NCBI RefSeq assembly: GCF_003144115.1
Contig: NW_020312025.1
Coordinates: forward strand, 242,644 to 300,766
Length of the DNA stretch: 58,123 nucleotides
DNA from: Tilletiopsis washingtonensis
Taxonomy: Eukaryota > Basidiomycota > Exobasidiomycetes > Entylomatales
Reading direction: 5' to 3'
Under the pieces are notes generated by a model. The model did no database searches. It had not been told where the DNA came from and saw only the letters and a program-made list of their open reading frames with translations. This document shows, in pieces, positions 19,902-31,663 of this stretch (its first letter is position 1; each line of letters begins with the position of its first letter). The position numbers and the translations under genes were made by a program.

Positions 19902-22734
19902 TCAAAAGCCGCGGATGGAGAGCACGTTGCGCACGTCGGACGCAAAGCGCAGTGCATCGAGCACGGGCAGCAGGTCCAGCAGACACTCGTCGTTCGGATC
20001 GTGGGTCCAGCCTTCGATCGGAATGCCGTTTGCTGCAGAAGCGAGTCAGCAGGCTGCGTGGCGGCAAGAGGCACATCTGCTACGCACCTGGATTGATGAG
20101 GTAGCTCATCGGCGAATTGTCGACGAGGCAGACACGCGAAAGGTCCGTGTCCACCAGCGCCAGGTCCTTGAGGTACGAGCCGTTGCGGTACGTGCAAGCC
20201 TGCGAGGCTGCTGCGTCAGCATGTGCGCCACTGTGGCGCTCCTCTGCTCTGCGCACCTCGCGGAACATGCGGCCGCCGATGAGGCCGCGCCCTTGGTCCA
20301 GCCAGTCGATGACCGGATCGGCGTACTCTTGCACCGACGCAGTGAAGATGACGACGTGGTACCAGCTCGCGACCTGCAACAGAAGCATAAGCAGAGGCGC
20401 GCCATGCTTGCCGCAGCAGCAGCTCACCTTGCGCAGAAAGTAGTCGACGTACGGCCGCTTGTACACGTGGTAGATGACGCTGCGGCCGTCGAGCAGCACC
20501 TCGACCTGATGTGGCCTGACGCCGCGCTCTCCAAGACCCAGGCTGGCGCCGAGGCCGTCGAGGCCCAGCAGACTGCCGCCAGTGCTGACCGTCGGCCTCC
20601 GCCCCGCGCCGGCACGCAGCGCACTCCACGTCGGCGAGCGGCTGGTGGAGTGAATGAGCGTCTCGTCGAGATCGAGCACGAGCACCTTTGGCGTGTGGTG
20701 GATGACGTGGCTCGCTGGTGCGCGTGGAATGCCCCCCGCCAACGGCGCAAGCGTGCCGTCTCGTCGCACCACGCCCTTCTCCACGTCGGGCAATCGGTCT
20801 TCTACCTTGCGCGCCTTGGGGTCCTTGGCGAGGTAGGGATTGACGGGGTGCGGGTTCGGCAGCAGGCGGCTCGGCGAAGGCTTCGGCGGCGCAATCTTCT
20901 TCTCGTTCTGCTCGTCCGCCGCGATGCCCGCCGCTCGTGCTGCCGTTTCCTTGCGCGCCTGCCGCTCGGCCCGCCGCTTCAGCCTCGCTGCTGCCTCGTC
21001 TTCCGTGTGCGGCTCGTTCTCGCTGCTTTCCTCGGCGCTGGCATCTCCGCTGCTCGCGGCTGCTTCGTCGACGAGATTGACGACTCGGCCCTTGACGCCT
21101 GGAGTGAGCGGCCTGCGTGCCTCCACGTCCGTGCTGGAAGCAGTCCCGCCAGTCGAATCAGACCGTCGCGGCTTGTTGTCGGGTGCGAAGCGCAGGCGCG
21201 GCTCGGCTGCGGGCGGCGGCGTGCTCGGCGCCGGCGCAAAGGCGGGCACGGGCTCCTCGCGGCGAGCCTGCTGCTTCTTCAGATGCAGCAAGTGGAACGG
21301 CAGCAGAAGCAGCGCGATGATCGCCCGTCGCAGCGCATCGAGAGCTCTTTGTACGGCCGCAATGGCGCGCCGCACAGTCGAGAGCGGCTGCGATGCCAGC
21401 GCGGGCGACTCGGGCGGCGCGGGCGTGTACGGCGGCGGCGGGTCCACAGTCACTGCCTCGGCAGCATCCGCAGACAGCGGCAGCAGCTTCGGATCGTCTG
21501 GCGCACCAGCCTCGGTCAGCGCTGCTGCGTCCACCAGCGCTGGCTCGTCCGGAGCCACAGTACCAGCCGAGGACTTCGTCTGCGAGGACGTGCTCGAGCC
21601 ACTCTGCTCCTCTGCCGAAGACGAGCCGCTGGAAGAGCTCACAGCAGGTCCGACGGGCACCAGCGGATCGACCCTAGATGGCGCTCTCGAGCGCCGCCGG
21701 CTGCTGCCCGTCGGCGAGCTTGGCGGACTGCTCATGCGCGACGAGGGCTGCGGGCCAAAGTAGTCGTCCACGCGGCTGGCGAGTGCGCCAAAGAGGAACG
21801 ACGCGAGACGAGTGCTCTCGCTGCCTTCTCGTCGGCTCGTGGCCGAGGCGCCGCGCGAGTGCTGCAGCAGGCCCGAAGCTGGCGTCGCTGGCGGTGCAGT
21901 AGGGTTGTCGTCGTCTGACTCGGGCTCGCCGCCTTCAAAGTCGACCACATCCTCTTCCTCGGCCTGCGACATGCCGACGCCAAGCAGAGCATCTGCCCGC
22001 AAGTCGGCCGCCTCCTCCAGCTCGTCGCGCCACTTGCCGAGGCGCAGCGAGCCCGAGCTGGCGCGCCGTGCCAGCGGCGAAGGCGTCACGGGCATAGAGC
22101 CGACGCCCGGCTCGAACCAGCCGTGCAGCGGCAGGCCCCACAGACTGGCCCAGCGCGCCGGCGTCGCGGGCCGCGCACTCGTGGCGCGCCGCGTCATGGC
22201 GCCGTGAGGCAGGTCCAGTGGACTCAGGCTCACCGCTGGTCCGCCATCGGAGCCGCTGATGCGTGGACCGCGCGAGCGGCCCTCTGGCCTTGATCGCCCA
22301 GCAGCGCGACTGGGGCCTGCCTGTGCAGGCTCTGGCGGCGGGGCGGCTTCGGGTGCTGGCGCGACCGCAATGGAAGACTCGGCAGCCGCGGCCGGTTCGT
22401 CGGCGGTCGGTGGAGGATGTGCCGGTGTGAGGCCCAAGCCGAGCGCTGCCTGTCTTCGCTCCCGCTCGCCGCGCCGTAGCGAGTAGTCGGACGCCCGGCG
22501 CACGACGCGCGTGCCAGCAGCGGCGGTGCCAAGCACCTCTTGCGCTACCTCGCGCTCGTCGGCGTCAGTGACGCTCGTGAAGGCCGTGACTGCGGCGCTG
22601 GAGCTGGCGCTGCGTCGGCCGCCACTGCCGCTGCCCTGCGAGACGCTGCCGCGCCGCGACTGGGCGCGCGAGTTGGCGGGCGTCGAGGTGAGAGAGCGCG
22701 TGAGGAGCGCATCGAGGTAGGCGATTGAGTTCAT
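19902..22734 (-). CDS. NEM1: Nem1-type HAD phosphatase (lipin/Pah1 activator)
   Basis: Catalytic subunit of the ER/nuclear-membrane Nem1-Spo7 phosphatase, which dephosphorylates the lipin Pah1 and so controls phospholipid versus triglyceride synthesis and nuclear shape. Exons (minus): 22734-20428, 20373-20257, 20199-20088 and 20032-19902; 888 residues. The long N-terminal part is Ser/Ala/Pro-rich and disordered; a hydrophobic stretch [12 protein letters not shown] at about 470-482 fits the membrane anchor. The FCP1-like catalytic domain holds DLDET at 688-692 (nucleophile D688) in [13 protein letters not shown], then [31 protein letters not shown], and [13 protein letters not shown], the HAD motif typical of Nem1/Dullard. 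Yeast Nem1 is much shorter, so the N terminus is expanded. Introns 1 (54 nt) and 2 (60 nt) are multiples of three without stops, so unspliced RNA would stay in frame there. Confidence 0.93.
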
Positions 22735-24041
22735 CGCGGCCCGGCGATGCGCCGCAGCGACGGCGACGGCGGTGCTGCGGCTGTTGCGGAGATGCCGGTA
22801 CGGAGGTAGAGGGTGGCTCTAGATGCTGGTGCGCAGTCGCAGCTGGGCGAAGCGCTCCACGCGGGCGAGCTAAGCACGGACGAGGAGAGCAGGGGAAGAG
22901 TGCGAGGTGCCAGGAAGCATGGCCCAGGAGCGCGAGTCCGGCAGAGTGAGCAGGCACAGCGATCCGGCGCAAGTATGGCGCGGCGCTGCGAGCTGCCGGG
23001 CGCTGTTGCCGAAGTGAGGAACGGGGGAGAGGTGGGTGAGAGGAGAGAGGTGAGAGTGCGAGGCTCGGCGCTTGCCCGGCACCCACGCGGCCGCGCACAA
23101 CGTGCGGCGCTGCCGCGGCACGATGGGCGCGGCACGGCGCCCGCCCCTCGCCCCGCCGCCAGATCACACCGCACCCCACGCCGGCGTCTACCTCACGCAG
23201 GCGCTGCTCCTGCTCTCGCGCAGCAAGCTGCGCAACTTCGCACATCTCGCAGCCTGTCCCGCTCTGATGCTGCTGCGGCGCTTGCTGTACCAGCCGCAGC
23301 CGCCTGGCACCGGGCAGGCACGGCCTGGCGCTGCGCCTCGGCATCACCGTCAGCGCACGTCCGCGCGCCGCCGCGCGCGCGCGCGGCGTGGCGCGCGCGC
23401 GCCCCGACATGCGGCGCACCCAACTCAGCCGGACGCTGCTTCTTCCTGTCTCGCCCGCGCTGAAGCTCGCCTAGCGACTCGAGCAAGCCTTCCGTCAGCG
23501 ATCAGAGAGCACATGAGCGTGTTGCACAGCTGGCCCATCGCTGGCTCGAGCCGCGGTGCCGAGCAGCAGCCTCGACCGGCGTCGGGCGTCCCGCTCTCGG
23601 CACGGGCAGGCCGGCCAGCAGCGGGGCGGTTCGCTATTTTCCCGCGGCACGCGCGCCCGCCGCGTGAGTCCCTGCCCCACTTCTCGGCGCGCCCCAGCAT
23701 AGATTCGGGCCATCGGCGGCTTCGATGGAAAGAAGCTCGCGACGAGGGAGCGGCGCTCGAGATGCAGCTCGGGCCACGCGCGCTGCCTCGGGCACCGGAC
23801 AGCGCCGGACGAGCGTGCCTCGTCTCCGTCTTGCTCCCAGCAGGCGCAGCCTCGAGATGTCAGCGTGCAGGAAGCTCGAGGAGCGCGCAGCCGGCGCCGG
23901 CCTGGTGCTGGGGCGAAGTGGAGGTGCGCTGCGCTGGCGATGCACGTGACACTGCCGCGCTGTGGCTCCATGCCGACGGGGCCGCTGCCTCGAGCACCCT
24001 CCTTCCACTCCATCACACCAGCGCGCTCAGGCCACTTTCTC
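22735..24041. promoter_or_regulatory. divergent promoter region NEM1 / JAC1
   Basis: 1.3 kb between two divergent starts, no coding match. Very GC-rich, with a run of alternating GC at about 23365-23400. Open frames on both strands lack family similarity and splice logic. It presumably carries both promoters. Confidence 0.5.
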
Positions 24042-25098
24042 ATGGCGTCGTCTTTCCGCACTCTGCTGCCCACCGCACGCAGCGCAGCGCGCCTGCAGCC
24101 ACGTGCGGCGCCTCTGCGCACGCTCAGCACGGCGCCGCATCTGCAAGGCTCGAGCCACGCCAGCACCTCGCGGCATCAACTGTCTTCGACGGTGCCGCAT
24201 CAGTCGCTCCGACGCACTCGGCAGCACGCAGCGAACTTCTCTTCCTCTTCACGCGCTTTCGCAGCCGCATCCGAGACGCAGAAGGCCTGCCCGACGTGCC
24301 ACGCCGCCAACCCGCCCGAGGCACTCGTGTGCCAAGACGCAAAGTGCGGTGCACTGCAAGTCGTGCCGCCCGGAGTGTCGCCTTGGCAACTGCTGGGCGT
24401 CGAGCGCGGCGCAGCACATGGCTGGCAAGTAGACTTGCCGGCGCTCAAACAGGCATGGCGGAAATGCATGGGCGCAGCGCATCCGGATCGAGCTAGGAAT
24501 GGCGGAGAGGTGAGTGCAGGGCAGCGTTGCCGATGGAGATGTCTTGCTGCGACAGCCTGCTCGTGGACGAGTGTTTTGCGTCTGGGCTGCGGTACTGATG
24601 CACAGTGCACCTCAGCACCAGATACGCCTAGCTGAAGCGCAATCCTCGGCGCTCAACAAGGCCTACGAGACTCTGCGCTCGCCATTGCTACGCGCACACT
24701 GGCTGGTGCGTCCCAGATCGGCGTCATCCGCTTGTGCCGCTGCTTATTCTCCTTTGCGCACAGCTCGAAGATCTCGGCGCCGACGTGCCGGCAGAAGACG
24801 AGGGCGTAGATGATGCAGAGCTGCTGATGGAGGTGATGGAGCTGCGCGAGGCGCTGGACGAGGCCAGTTCGTCAGAGGCGGTGGACGAGGTTCGCGAGCA
24901 GAACGAGGGTGAGCCCCTTGCCTGCGCTACCCGAGGGTCCGCTGACACGCCACAACAGCGCACATCGAGCGGACGATCCAGCAGCTGGGCGAGGCCTTTG
25001 CGGCGGAGCCGGTAGACATACAGGCGGCGCGAGAGGGCAGTGTGCGCCTGCGCTACTGGCTCAACATCGAGAAGGCGGCGAAGGAGCGGCTGGACTGA
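24042..25098 (+). CDS. JAC1: mitochondrial Fe-S cluster J-protein co-chaperone Jac1/HscB
   Basis: J-domain co-chaperone that delivers the Fe-S scaffold Isu to the mitochondrial Hsp70 for cluster release. Exons: 24042-24509, 24622-24705, 24764-24908 and 24959-25098; 278 residues. The Arg/Ser-rich N terminus (MASSFRTLLPTARSAARLQP) is a mitochondrial presequence. A four-cysteine knuckle C83, C86, C97, C102 (CPTC...CQDAKC) precedes the J domain, as in animal HSCB and unlike budding-yeast Jac1. The J domain has SPWQLLGV, HPD at 147-149 and ALNKAYETLRSPLLRAHWL. The C-terminal HSCB domain contains ELLMEVMELREALDEA and ends KAAKERLD, the Isu-binding helices. The start is the first ATG before the presequence. 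A 41-bp inverted repeat lies 26 bp after the stop. Confidence 0.95.
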
Positions 25099-25559
25099 GA
25101 GCACAGCAGCATGCCGATGTAGTCAAGTCTCGGACCATGCTAGACTAGCATGGTGCGAGACTTGAAGCGCTGCCCGTCGTGGCGGGTTGTGACAGCGCGC
25201 TGCAGTTTGACGTCGCTTCGCAAGGTCGTGCGAGACAGATTGTCTCGCCGCAGCATCTAGCCAAGTCTCGTTAAGGTGCAGCGCTCTGCGCCCAGCTCGC
25301 TTCATCCGAGCGTGATCGCACTCAGTCAGAGTCAGGCTGAATGCATGTATCTCTCATCTCGTCGGGGCGCGAGTCGGGTGATGCGCATGGAATCGCGCAC
25401 GCATCTTGGGTGTGTGTGTCTTTGTGCAACAGGCAGAGAGGGAGGAGGGGGAGGAAAGGTGGCAGCTGGAGGTGGGGAAAGGAGCGGTATCTGTTCGCAC
25501 AGCGTGACCAGGGAACGGAGGATGGGACAGGAAGTATAAGAGAATGTGGGGCGCCTCGT
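25099..25559. other. convergent intergenic region JAC1 / GH63-like gene
   Basis: 461 bp between two convergent stops. It holds the inverted repeat described separately, repeated GTCTCG/CGAGAC words up to about 25270, and a G/A-rich tract (about 25435-25490) that on the minus strand is a pyrimidine-rich 3' UTR of the glycosidase gene. Confidence 0.5.
25124..25164. terminator. 41-bp inverted repeat just after JAC1 stop
   Basis: The left arm 25124-25142 (CAAGTCTCGGACCATGCTA) and right arm 25146-25164 are reverse complements over 19 bp with a single mismatch, around a 3-nt loop. In RNA this would be a strong hairpin in the 3' UTR of JAC1. The outer 9-mer CAAGTCTCG returns alone near 25260, and CGAGAC/GTCTCG pairs occur near 25230-25245, so it may instead be the remnant of a small palindromic element. 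I cannot decide between the two. Confidence 0.5.
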
Positions 25560-28500
25560 TCAGAGCTCGTCGGGCGACGGCGGACGGCTGAAGCTGTGGC
25601 TGTAGGGCACGCTGTACTGGCTGCCCGCGTCGCTGCGGCCGTCGTCGGTGAGGTGCTCGTCGAAGTAGTGCTGCGCCGTCGAGCGCGGCGTGCGCGGCGT
25701 GCTCGACTTGTACGTCATGCCTGCGCTCATGATCGAGAAGGCAATCAGGCCCGTCCAGCCGCACTGGTGCGAGGCGCCGAGGCTGTGGAGAGGGAGACGT
25801 CAGTGCTGCGCTCGAGAACGCAAGCCTGTTCCCTGACTCACCCCTTGCCCGAGTTGCCGTCGAAGAACTCGTGCAGCACGACGAGGTTGCGGAAGTGCGG
25901 GTCAAAGTCGAGCTTCGGCATGCCGCCGTTGCACGCGCGGCGACCCGCGTCGTCCTGCGAGAAGATGGCGATGAGGCGGTGCTGCAGCTCCTCGGCGACG
26001 TGGCTGGCGATGTGGAATCAGCAGGCGCTCTATGGGCGGAGACGGCAGGCGGCTCACCCGAGGTGCATGAAGTCGCCGCTGCCCGTCGGGCACTCGATCT
26101 TGAAGTCCTCGCCGTAGTACTGGTAGAAGCGCTGCAGCGACTCGACCATGCTGTGGTGATGTGTGAGCGAGAGCGCAGCAAGACAAGGCGCGACTGCACG
26201 CACAGGAAGTTGACGGCCAGCCAGACCGGACCACGCCAGTTGCTGTTGCCGCCGAACATCGGCGATTGACTGGCGCGCGGTGTCAGCACAACGCAGCGTC
26301 GCAGCATTTCGCCGCACTCACCTGTCGCCGGACCAGTAGCCCACGCCAAAGTCCTCGCCGCCGACGTTGACGTGGAACGGCTTGTCCTGGTGGTACTTGC
26401 TGAGCGAGCGCACGCCGTACTTGCTCAGGAACTCCGTCTCGTCGAGCATGCGCTTGAGGATCAGCTCGAGGCGCTCGCGCGAGACCATCGAGAGCAGGCG
26501 GCGCTCGCCGCGGCCAGGCACGCTCATGTTGGCAATGTTGCGCTGCGACATCTCGGGCCGGTTGTCGAGGAACCACTGCACACGCTTGGCGAAGCTCGGG
26601 AAGCGCTTCAGCACGCTCGGCTCGAGGGTGAGCGTGGCGTAGCTGTGACGGCATATGTCAGCACACAGCAGAGGCAACACGAACACATCCACTCACAGCG
26701 GGATCAGGCCGACGAGGCTCTTGACCGGGATCACCTGGCTCTTGCCGTCGCCCCAGCTGATGGCGTCGTAGTAGAAGCCGTCCTCCTCGCTCCACAGGCT
26801 CACGCCCTCGCCCGCGCCGTCGCTGTCCTTGTACGTCATGGCGTCGCTGATGAAGATGAAGTGCTCGAAGAACTTGCTGGCAATGTCCTCGTACGTCGGG
26901 TTGTGCTTGGCGAGCTCGAGGGCCATGTTGAGCATGTTGAGCGCGTAGAAGGCCATCCACGCCGTGCCGTCGGCCTGGCGCAGGATGCCGCCCGTCGGCA
27001 GCGGCTCGGAGCGGTTGAAGGGGCCGATGTTGTCGAGGCCGAGGAAGCCGCCCTCGAACACGTTGCTGCCGCTCGAGTCCTTGCGGTTCACCCACCAGGT
27101 AAAGTTGATCAGCAGCTTCTGGAACACGCGCTCGAGGAAGTCGAGGTCCTCGCGCCCGTACATCTTGCGCTCGATCTTGAACACGCGGAACGTGCTCCAG
27201 GCGTGCACGGGCGGGTTGACGTCGGAGAAGTTCCACTCGTACGCCGGCAGCGCGCCGTCGGGCTTCATGTACCACTCGCGCGTGAAGAGGTCGAGCTGCT
27301 TCTTGGCGTACGTCGGGTCGATCATCGCCAGCGGGATGCAGTGGAACGCCGTGTCCCACACGGCCGGGAACGGGTACTCCCACTTGTCCGGCATCGAGAG
27401 CACGTCCTCCATGTGCAGGTGGCGCCACTCCTTGTTGCGGATGTTCTTGCGCTCCGGCGGCGGCGCCGGCTGGCCCGCGTCGCCCTTGAGCCACTCGGGC
27501 TGGATGAACGTGTAGTGCTGCTTGTTCCACAGCATGCCCGCGAGCGCCTGCCGCATGATGTTCTTCATGTCGTCCGAGATGGGGCCCGAGGCGATGCGCG
27601 TGTAGAACTCGTCGGCGTCGCGCTGCCGCGCCTCGATGCCGGCGTCGAAGGCCTCGTCGTCGTTGATCGCCGGGTCCTCCTGCTGCGACTTGCGCGTGAG
27701 CTTCATGCGCACGACGGCGCAGCCGCCGTTGGCCGGCACGCCCTGGAAGTGGTAGTGCGCCGCGGCCTTGGTGCCCTCCTTGTTGGGGTTCGTGTAGTCG
27801 CGCGTCGGCTTCGTGTCCGTCGGCGGCTCCCAGTACTCCTCCTCCTCCTCGACCTCCTCCTCGACCTCGTGCTCCTCCTCGTCGTCATCCTCGGCGCTGT
27901 GGCCGTTGGCGCCGTTGCTGCCGTTGAGCGCCTTCTCCTTGGCTGCCTCGGCAGCGCCTGCGGCCTGCTTGCCGGCCGCCTTGGCCGCCTTGACCATGCG
28001 CTTGACGGTGCGCTTCACCGTGCGCGTCTTGCGCACGTCCTTCGGCTGGTCCTTCTCGAGGCGGTGCTGCGGCACGATGTGGTCGTGGAAGGCGTCCTTG
28101 GCGTACGTCTTGTTGCGGCCGCCGTAGAGACGCTCGAGGTTCGTCTCGTTCTCGGTGAAGAGCAGCTCGGGCGCGATCTCCTCGTCGGAGATGAGCTCCG
28201 GCGCGGCACCGCGCTTGCGCGGCGGCGCCGACGGCGCCGGGCTCGTCGAGCAGTACAGGTTCATCGTGTCGAGGTCCTTGTGCGTCGCGCGGATGGTCAG
28301 GTCGTCCATCTGCTTGAACTGCGGCTTCTCAGGCTCCTCCTTGGGCCACGACCAGTAGTTCTTGAAGAAGATCTGCGGGATGATGTGCAGGTCGGCCGCC
28401 TCGGGGCCGCGGTTGTAGGCGCTGATGCGCACGGAGATGGCCTCCTCGTCGTCGGCGTCCTTGGCGTACTGCGCGGGGCGACGAGCGTCAGCACGCGCCC

Positions 28501-30707
28501 GCCGTCCACCTTTGCTCGCAGCGCACTCACCTCGACGTAGATGTCCCAGTACCGGTCGTCGTCGAAGATGTCCATGTCGGTGATCTCGAACTCGGCGACG
28601 TCGCGGCCGCGGTTGCGCGCCTCGCGCACGAGCTGCTCGTACGGGTACGCCGACTGCGGATACTTGTAGAGCATCTTCATGTAGCTGTGCGTGGGCGTGT
28701 TGTCGAGGTACCAGTAGAGCTCCTTGACGTCCTCGCCGTGGTTGCCTGGTGCCACGGCGTCAGCAGTGCGTCACACCTCCTCTCAACACGCCCACACGCA
28801 CCCTCGTTGTTCGCCAGGCCAAAGAGGCGCTCCTTGAGCATGCGGTCCTTGCCGTTCCAGAACGCGAGCGAGAAGCCGAGGCGGCCGTGGTTGTCGCACA
28901 GGCCGGCAATGCCGTCCTCGCCCCAGCGGAACGTGCGGCTGCGCGCCGACTCGTGCGGGAAGTGCGTCCAGGCATCGCCGTTGCCCGAGTAGTCCTCACG
29001 CACAGTGCCCTGTGAGAGCATGTCAGGCCTGCAGTGCAGTGGACACGCCACCCGACTCACCCATTGACGCTCAGCGAGGTAGCAGCCCCAGCGACGCCAG
29101 TGGCGCTCCTTGCGCGCATCCTCGTCCAGGCGGATCTCCTCCTGCGTCTGCCACGAGCGGTCCGTGGCCGACGCCTCGATGCCGCGCTCAATGGCGCTCG
29201 TCGGCCCGCGCCCGTGGCCCATCTCCTCGCTCTCGCCGCTCGCAAACTGGCCGTGCCGCGTGGCGCCCGACGTGGGCGTTGGCGGCGTCGACATGTGCGA
29301 GTACGACTTTTGGTGGTACGTCTGTGGGCGCGACGAGTAGTGGTTCGGGTTCTGCACAGGGCGTCAGCGCGCTGCCTAGCCGCACGCAGCACCGGCACCC
29401 ACGGCGTACGGGCTCTTGTGGCTCGGGTGATAGTCCGGCTTGTGCTCCCAGACCGAGTCGCGCGAGTGGAAGGACGGGCGCGAGTTGGAGCGCGGGCGCG
29501 TTGCCTGCTCGGGCGTCGACTCGTTCGAGTCGTTGGATGCCTGCACAGTCGCCTCAGACTCTGCGATGCGACGACAGTGAGTGTGCGTTCTGGGTGTGTG
29601 CTGGACGAGGGAACGGAAGACGACGGCCAGACGACGTCAAGGATCGACCGTGCGCGAGATCCTTCCTGGGCCCTGCGATGCTCGTGCCTGCAGCATGGCC
29701 GCCGTGCACGGCAGCCGAGGAGCGCCGCACGCCGAGCGCGGCGAACGATGCTATCGTTCGCAGGCGCGCGCGCCGCCTACGCGCGCCCGCATGCACGGCC
29801 GCCAGCTCCGCACCGCGGCAGACTGGCCGCGTGCCGCACCCTGCGCGCCCCAGCAGACAGAGATGCACGGCGCTGCACGGCCTGAGCGCCGAGCCAGGCA
29901 AGCTTCGCGCCCGTCAAGGCACGGCGCCTGCGAACTCGCGCCGGAGACAGCTCGGACGCAGCATGCAGCGAGCTGCAGCTGCGCCAGGCAGCGCTCCATC
30001 GGCCATCGAGTTTGAGCTCGTCGGTCGCACAGATGCTCCTCTCAGGAAGAAGCAGCGGCGAGAAAGACGAGCAAGAGCATTCAAATCGGCCTGGTCCGAG
30101 CACAGGCCCCTGACGCTATAAGTGGAGCACTTTGGGTGCTGGCGAGGGGCAGCCGTGCTTCTGTGCATGCTAGGGCTACCCCACGATTCGAATGCGGAGC
30201 CCCGTCGGTGCACAACACCGGTGCTCGCCAGCTGTGCAGGCTCGGCGAGCAGCGGGATGTGCGGCGGCAGACAGCCGCAGCGGTGCAGACAGAGAGCAAG
30301 AGGTGCGCAAGCTTGAGCGCCAAGGCAGCCCCGGACGGCCAGAAAGCGACAAGAACACGGAGAGCACCAGGAAAGATCTGGCGCTGCCAGAAGCAAGCTG
30401 CCTGACGCTGCCGCCGGTGCAGAGCCAGCTGCGACGCAGCACGAGCCACAGCTACGATGACCGCGACGACGGCCACCACACTCGCCGGTGTACTTGGCTC
30501 GGGCCACTCACGCTCGCGCTTCTTCTTCTGCGGGTGCTTCTCCTTCGTGCGGTCGGCGTGGTTGCCGCCGCCGGGGATGCTGATGCGCAGGTTCTCGCCC
30601 GTCGAGCCGCCGCTGGAGTGGGCGTCGTCGTCGAGCGCACCGTCGCGCGCCGTGGGCGTGCGGCGCCCGTCGGGCTGCGCGTAGTCGGTCGCGTGCGGCG
30701 CCGACAT
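25560..30707 (-). CDS. GH63-like (alpha/alpha)6 glycoside hydrolase
   Basis: Large glycosidase-fold protein of the GH63-like/MGH1-like group; the substrate is not known and no signal peptide is seen, so it is probably cytosolic. Exons (minus): 30707-30512, 29560-29403, 29351-29061, 29009-28802, 28745-28531, 28468-26697, 26642-26322, 26269-26204, 26150-26058, 26003-25842 and 25782-25560; 1234 residues. A disordered head is followed by [69 protein letters not shown] and [15 protein letters not shown], the last two resembling active-site regions of GH63. An acidic insert ([17 protein letters not shown], near 27830-27890) interrupts the domain. The first intron (30511-29561, about 950 nt) is far longer than any other here; its acceptor was chosen at 29561 because it alone restores phase from the strong GTGAGT donor. 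Exon 1 is the least certain part. Confidence 0.88.
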
Positions 30708-31663
30708 GGCGGGCGCGAGGAGGCTCGGGCGGCGCCGGGAAGGAGGACTGCTCAGCGACGAGCAGGAGTGGGAGAGAGGGTGTGAGGGAAGGAGGGTGAT
30801 GCACGCGGCAGTGATGCTGCGTCTCTATGTGCTGATGCGAGTGCGGCGAGCAGCGAGGGTGGGAGAGGGGAAGCAACGACGGCGAAGCCAGCGGTGCGCG
30901 CATCAGGCACGCCCCAGACTGAGACGCACGGCCAGCAGGCAGGCCGGCGGCGGCGACGGCGAGGGTCACGCGCCGCTGACGCTGTCCACGCAGCGCGCCA
31001 GCGAATTCGGGCACTGCACCAGTCTCCGCGTGCAGATCGCCCGACAGCCACCAACGCGCCCTGGGCAGGGCCGCTGTCAAGCACAAGGCGCCGTGAGCTT
31101 GCATGGCACGAAGCGCAGAACGCATGCTGCTTCTCGCTCACGACCAGAGCTCCGAAGCAGGCTCGAGGGCAACGTCGACAGGGAGTGCATCTTGCCGGCT
31201 CGGCCGGCGAAGCATCTGCGCTGGGGTGCGTCAGGCACGGCGCCAGAGCGAGATGGCGCCGAGATCAGCCCCAGCAGGAGTCGAGGGCAGCTGCTGCTGG
31301 GAGCGCCGCAGCGAAGGGTCCGCAGGCGTGTCGAACCGACGTTGCGGCGCCGCGCGCGGTGCGCAAAGTCACGCCGCCGCCGGCGAGACTGCCACCGACT
31401 CGCAGACCCTTTGCAGCGCCCATCTCGCCGCAGCTCCTTCGCTGTCGAACAGAGATCTGCAGCTGCTTCTAAGTCTCTGGCACGCTTCCGCGCCAGCGTG
31501 GGCGGCAAGCGCGGAGCCCCGCTCGCAGGCGGCTGGGGCGGCGTCAAGCTTCGCGCGTCACGCCCCCGCGCGCCGCTCCCAGGTCTATCGTGATGCCCCT
31601 CACCCGTCCAACCTCTGGCGCTCTCATGCAGACACAGCTCTATTGCAGCTTCGAGCGGCAGCT
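30708..31663. other. intergenic region, promoter of GH63-like gene
   Basis: 956 bp between the start of the glycosidase gene and the stop of the methyltransferase gene on the same strand. It should hold the 3' UTR of the latter and the promoter of the former. No supported coding sequence. Confidence 0.5.

Noticed and set aside
19915-21918. 667-codon plus-strand open frame over NEM1
   Set aside because: It is antisense to the Nem1 phosphatase, which has the DLDET motif and matching introns. No domain is visible on the plus strand.
26372-28540. 722-codon plus-strand open frame across the GH63-like gene
   Set aside because: It is the complement of the glycosidase exon 6. The minus strand carries clear family motifs and good splice sites; the plus-strand translation is Arg/Leu/Val-rich filler caused by GC-rich third positions.
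30170-30200. TTCGAAT word resembling a tRNA T-loop
   Set aside because: It lacks the G before TTC and the pairing stems. A similar word near 16140 fails for the same reason.
30192-30785. Plus-strand frame of 197 codons starting in the long GH63-like intron behind a TATAAG-like word
   Set aside because: It runs antisense over exon 1 of the glycosidase gene and has only Arg/Ala/Val filler. The TATA-like word alone is not enough to call a gene.
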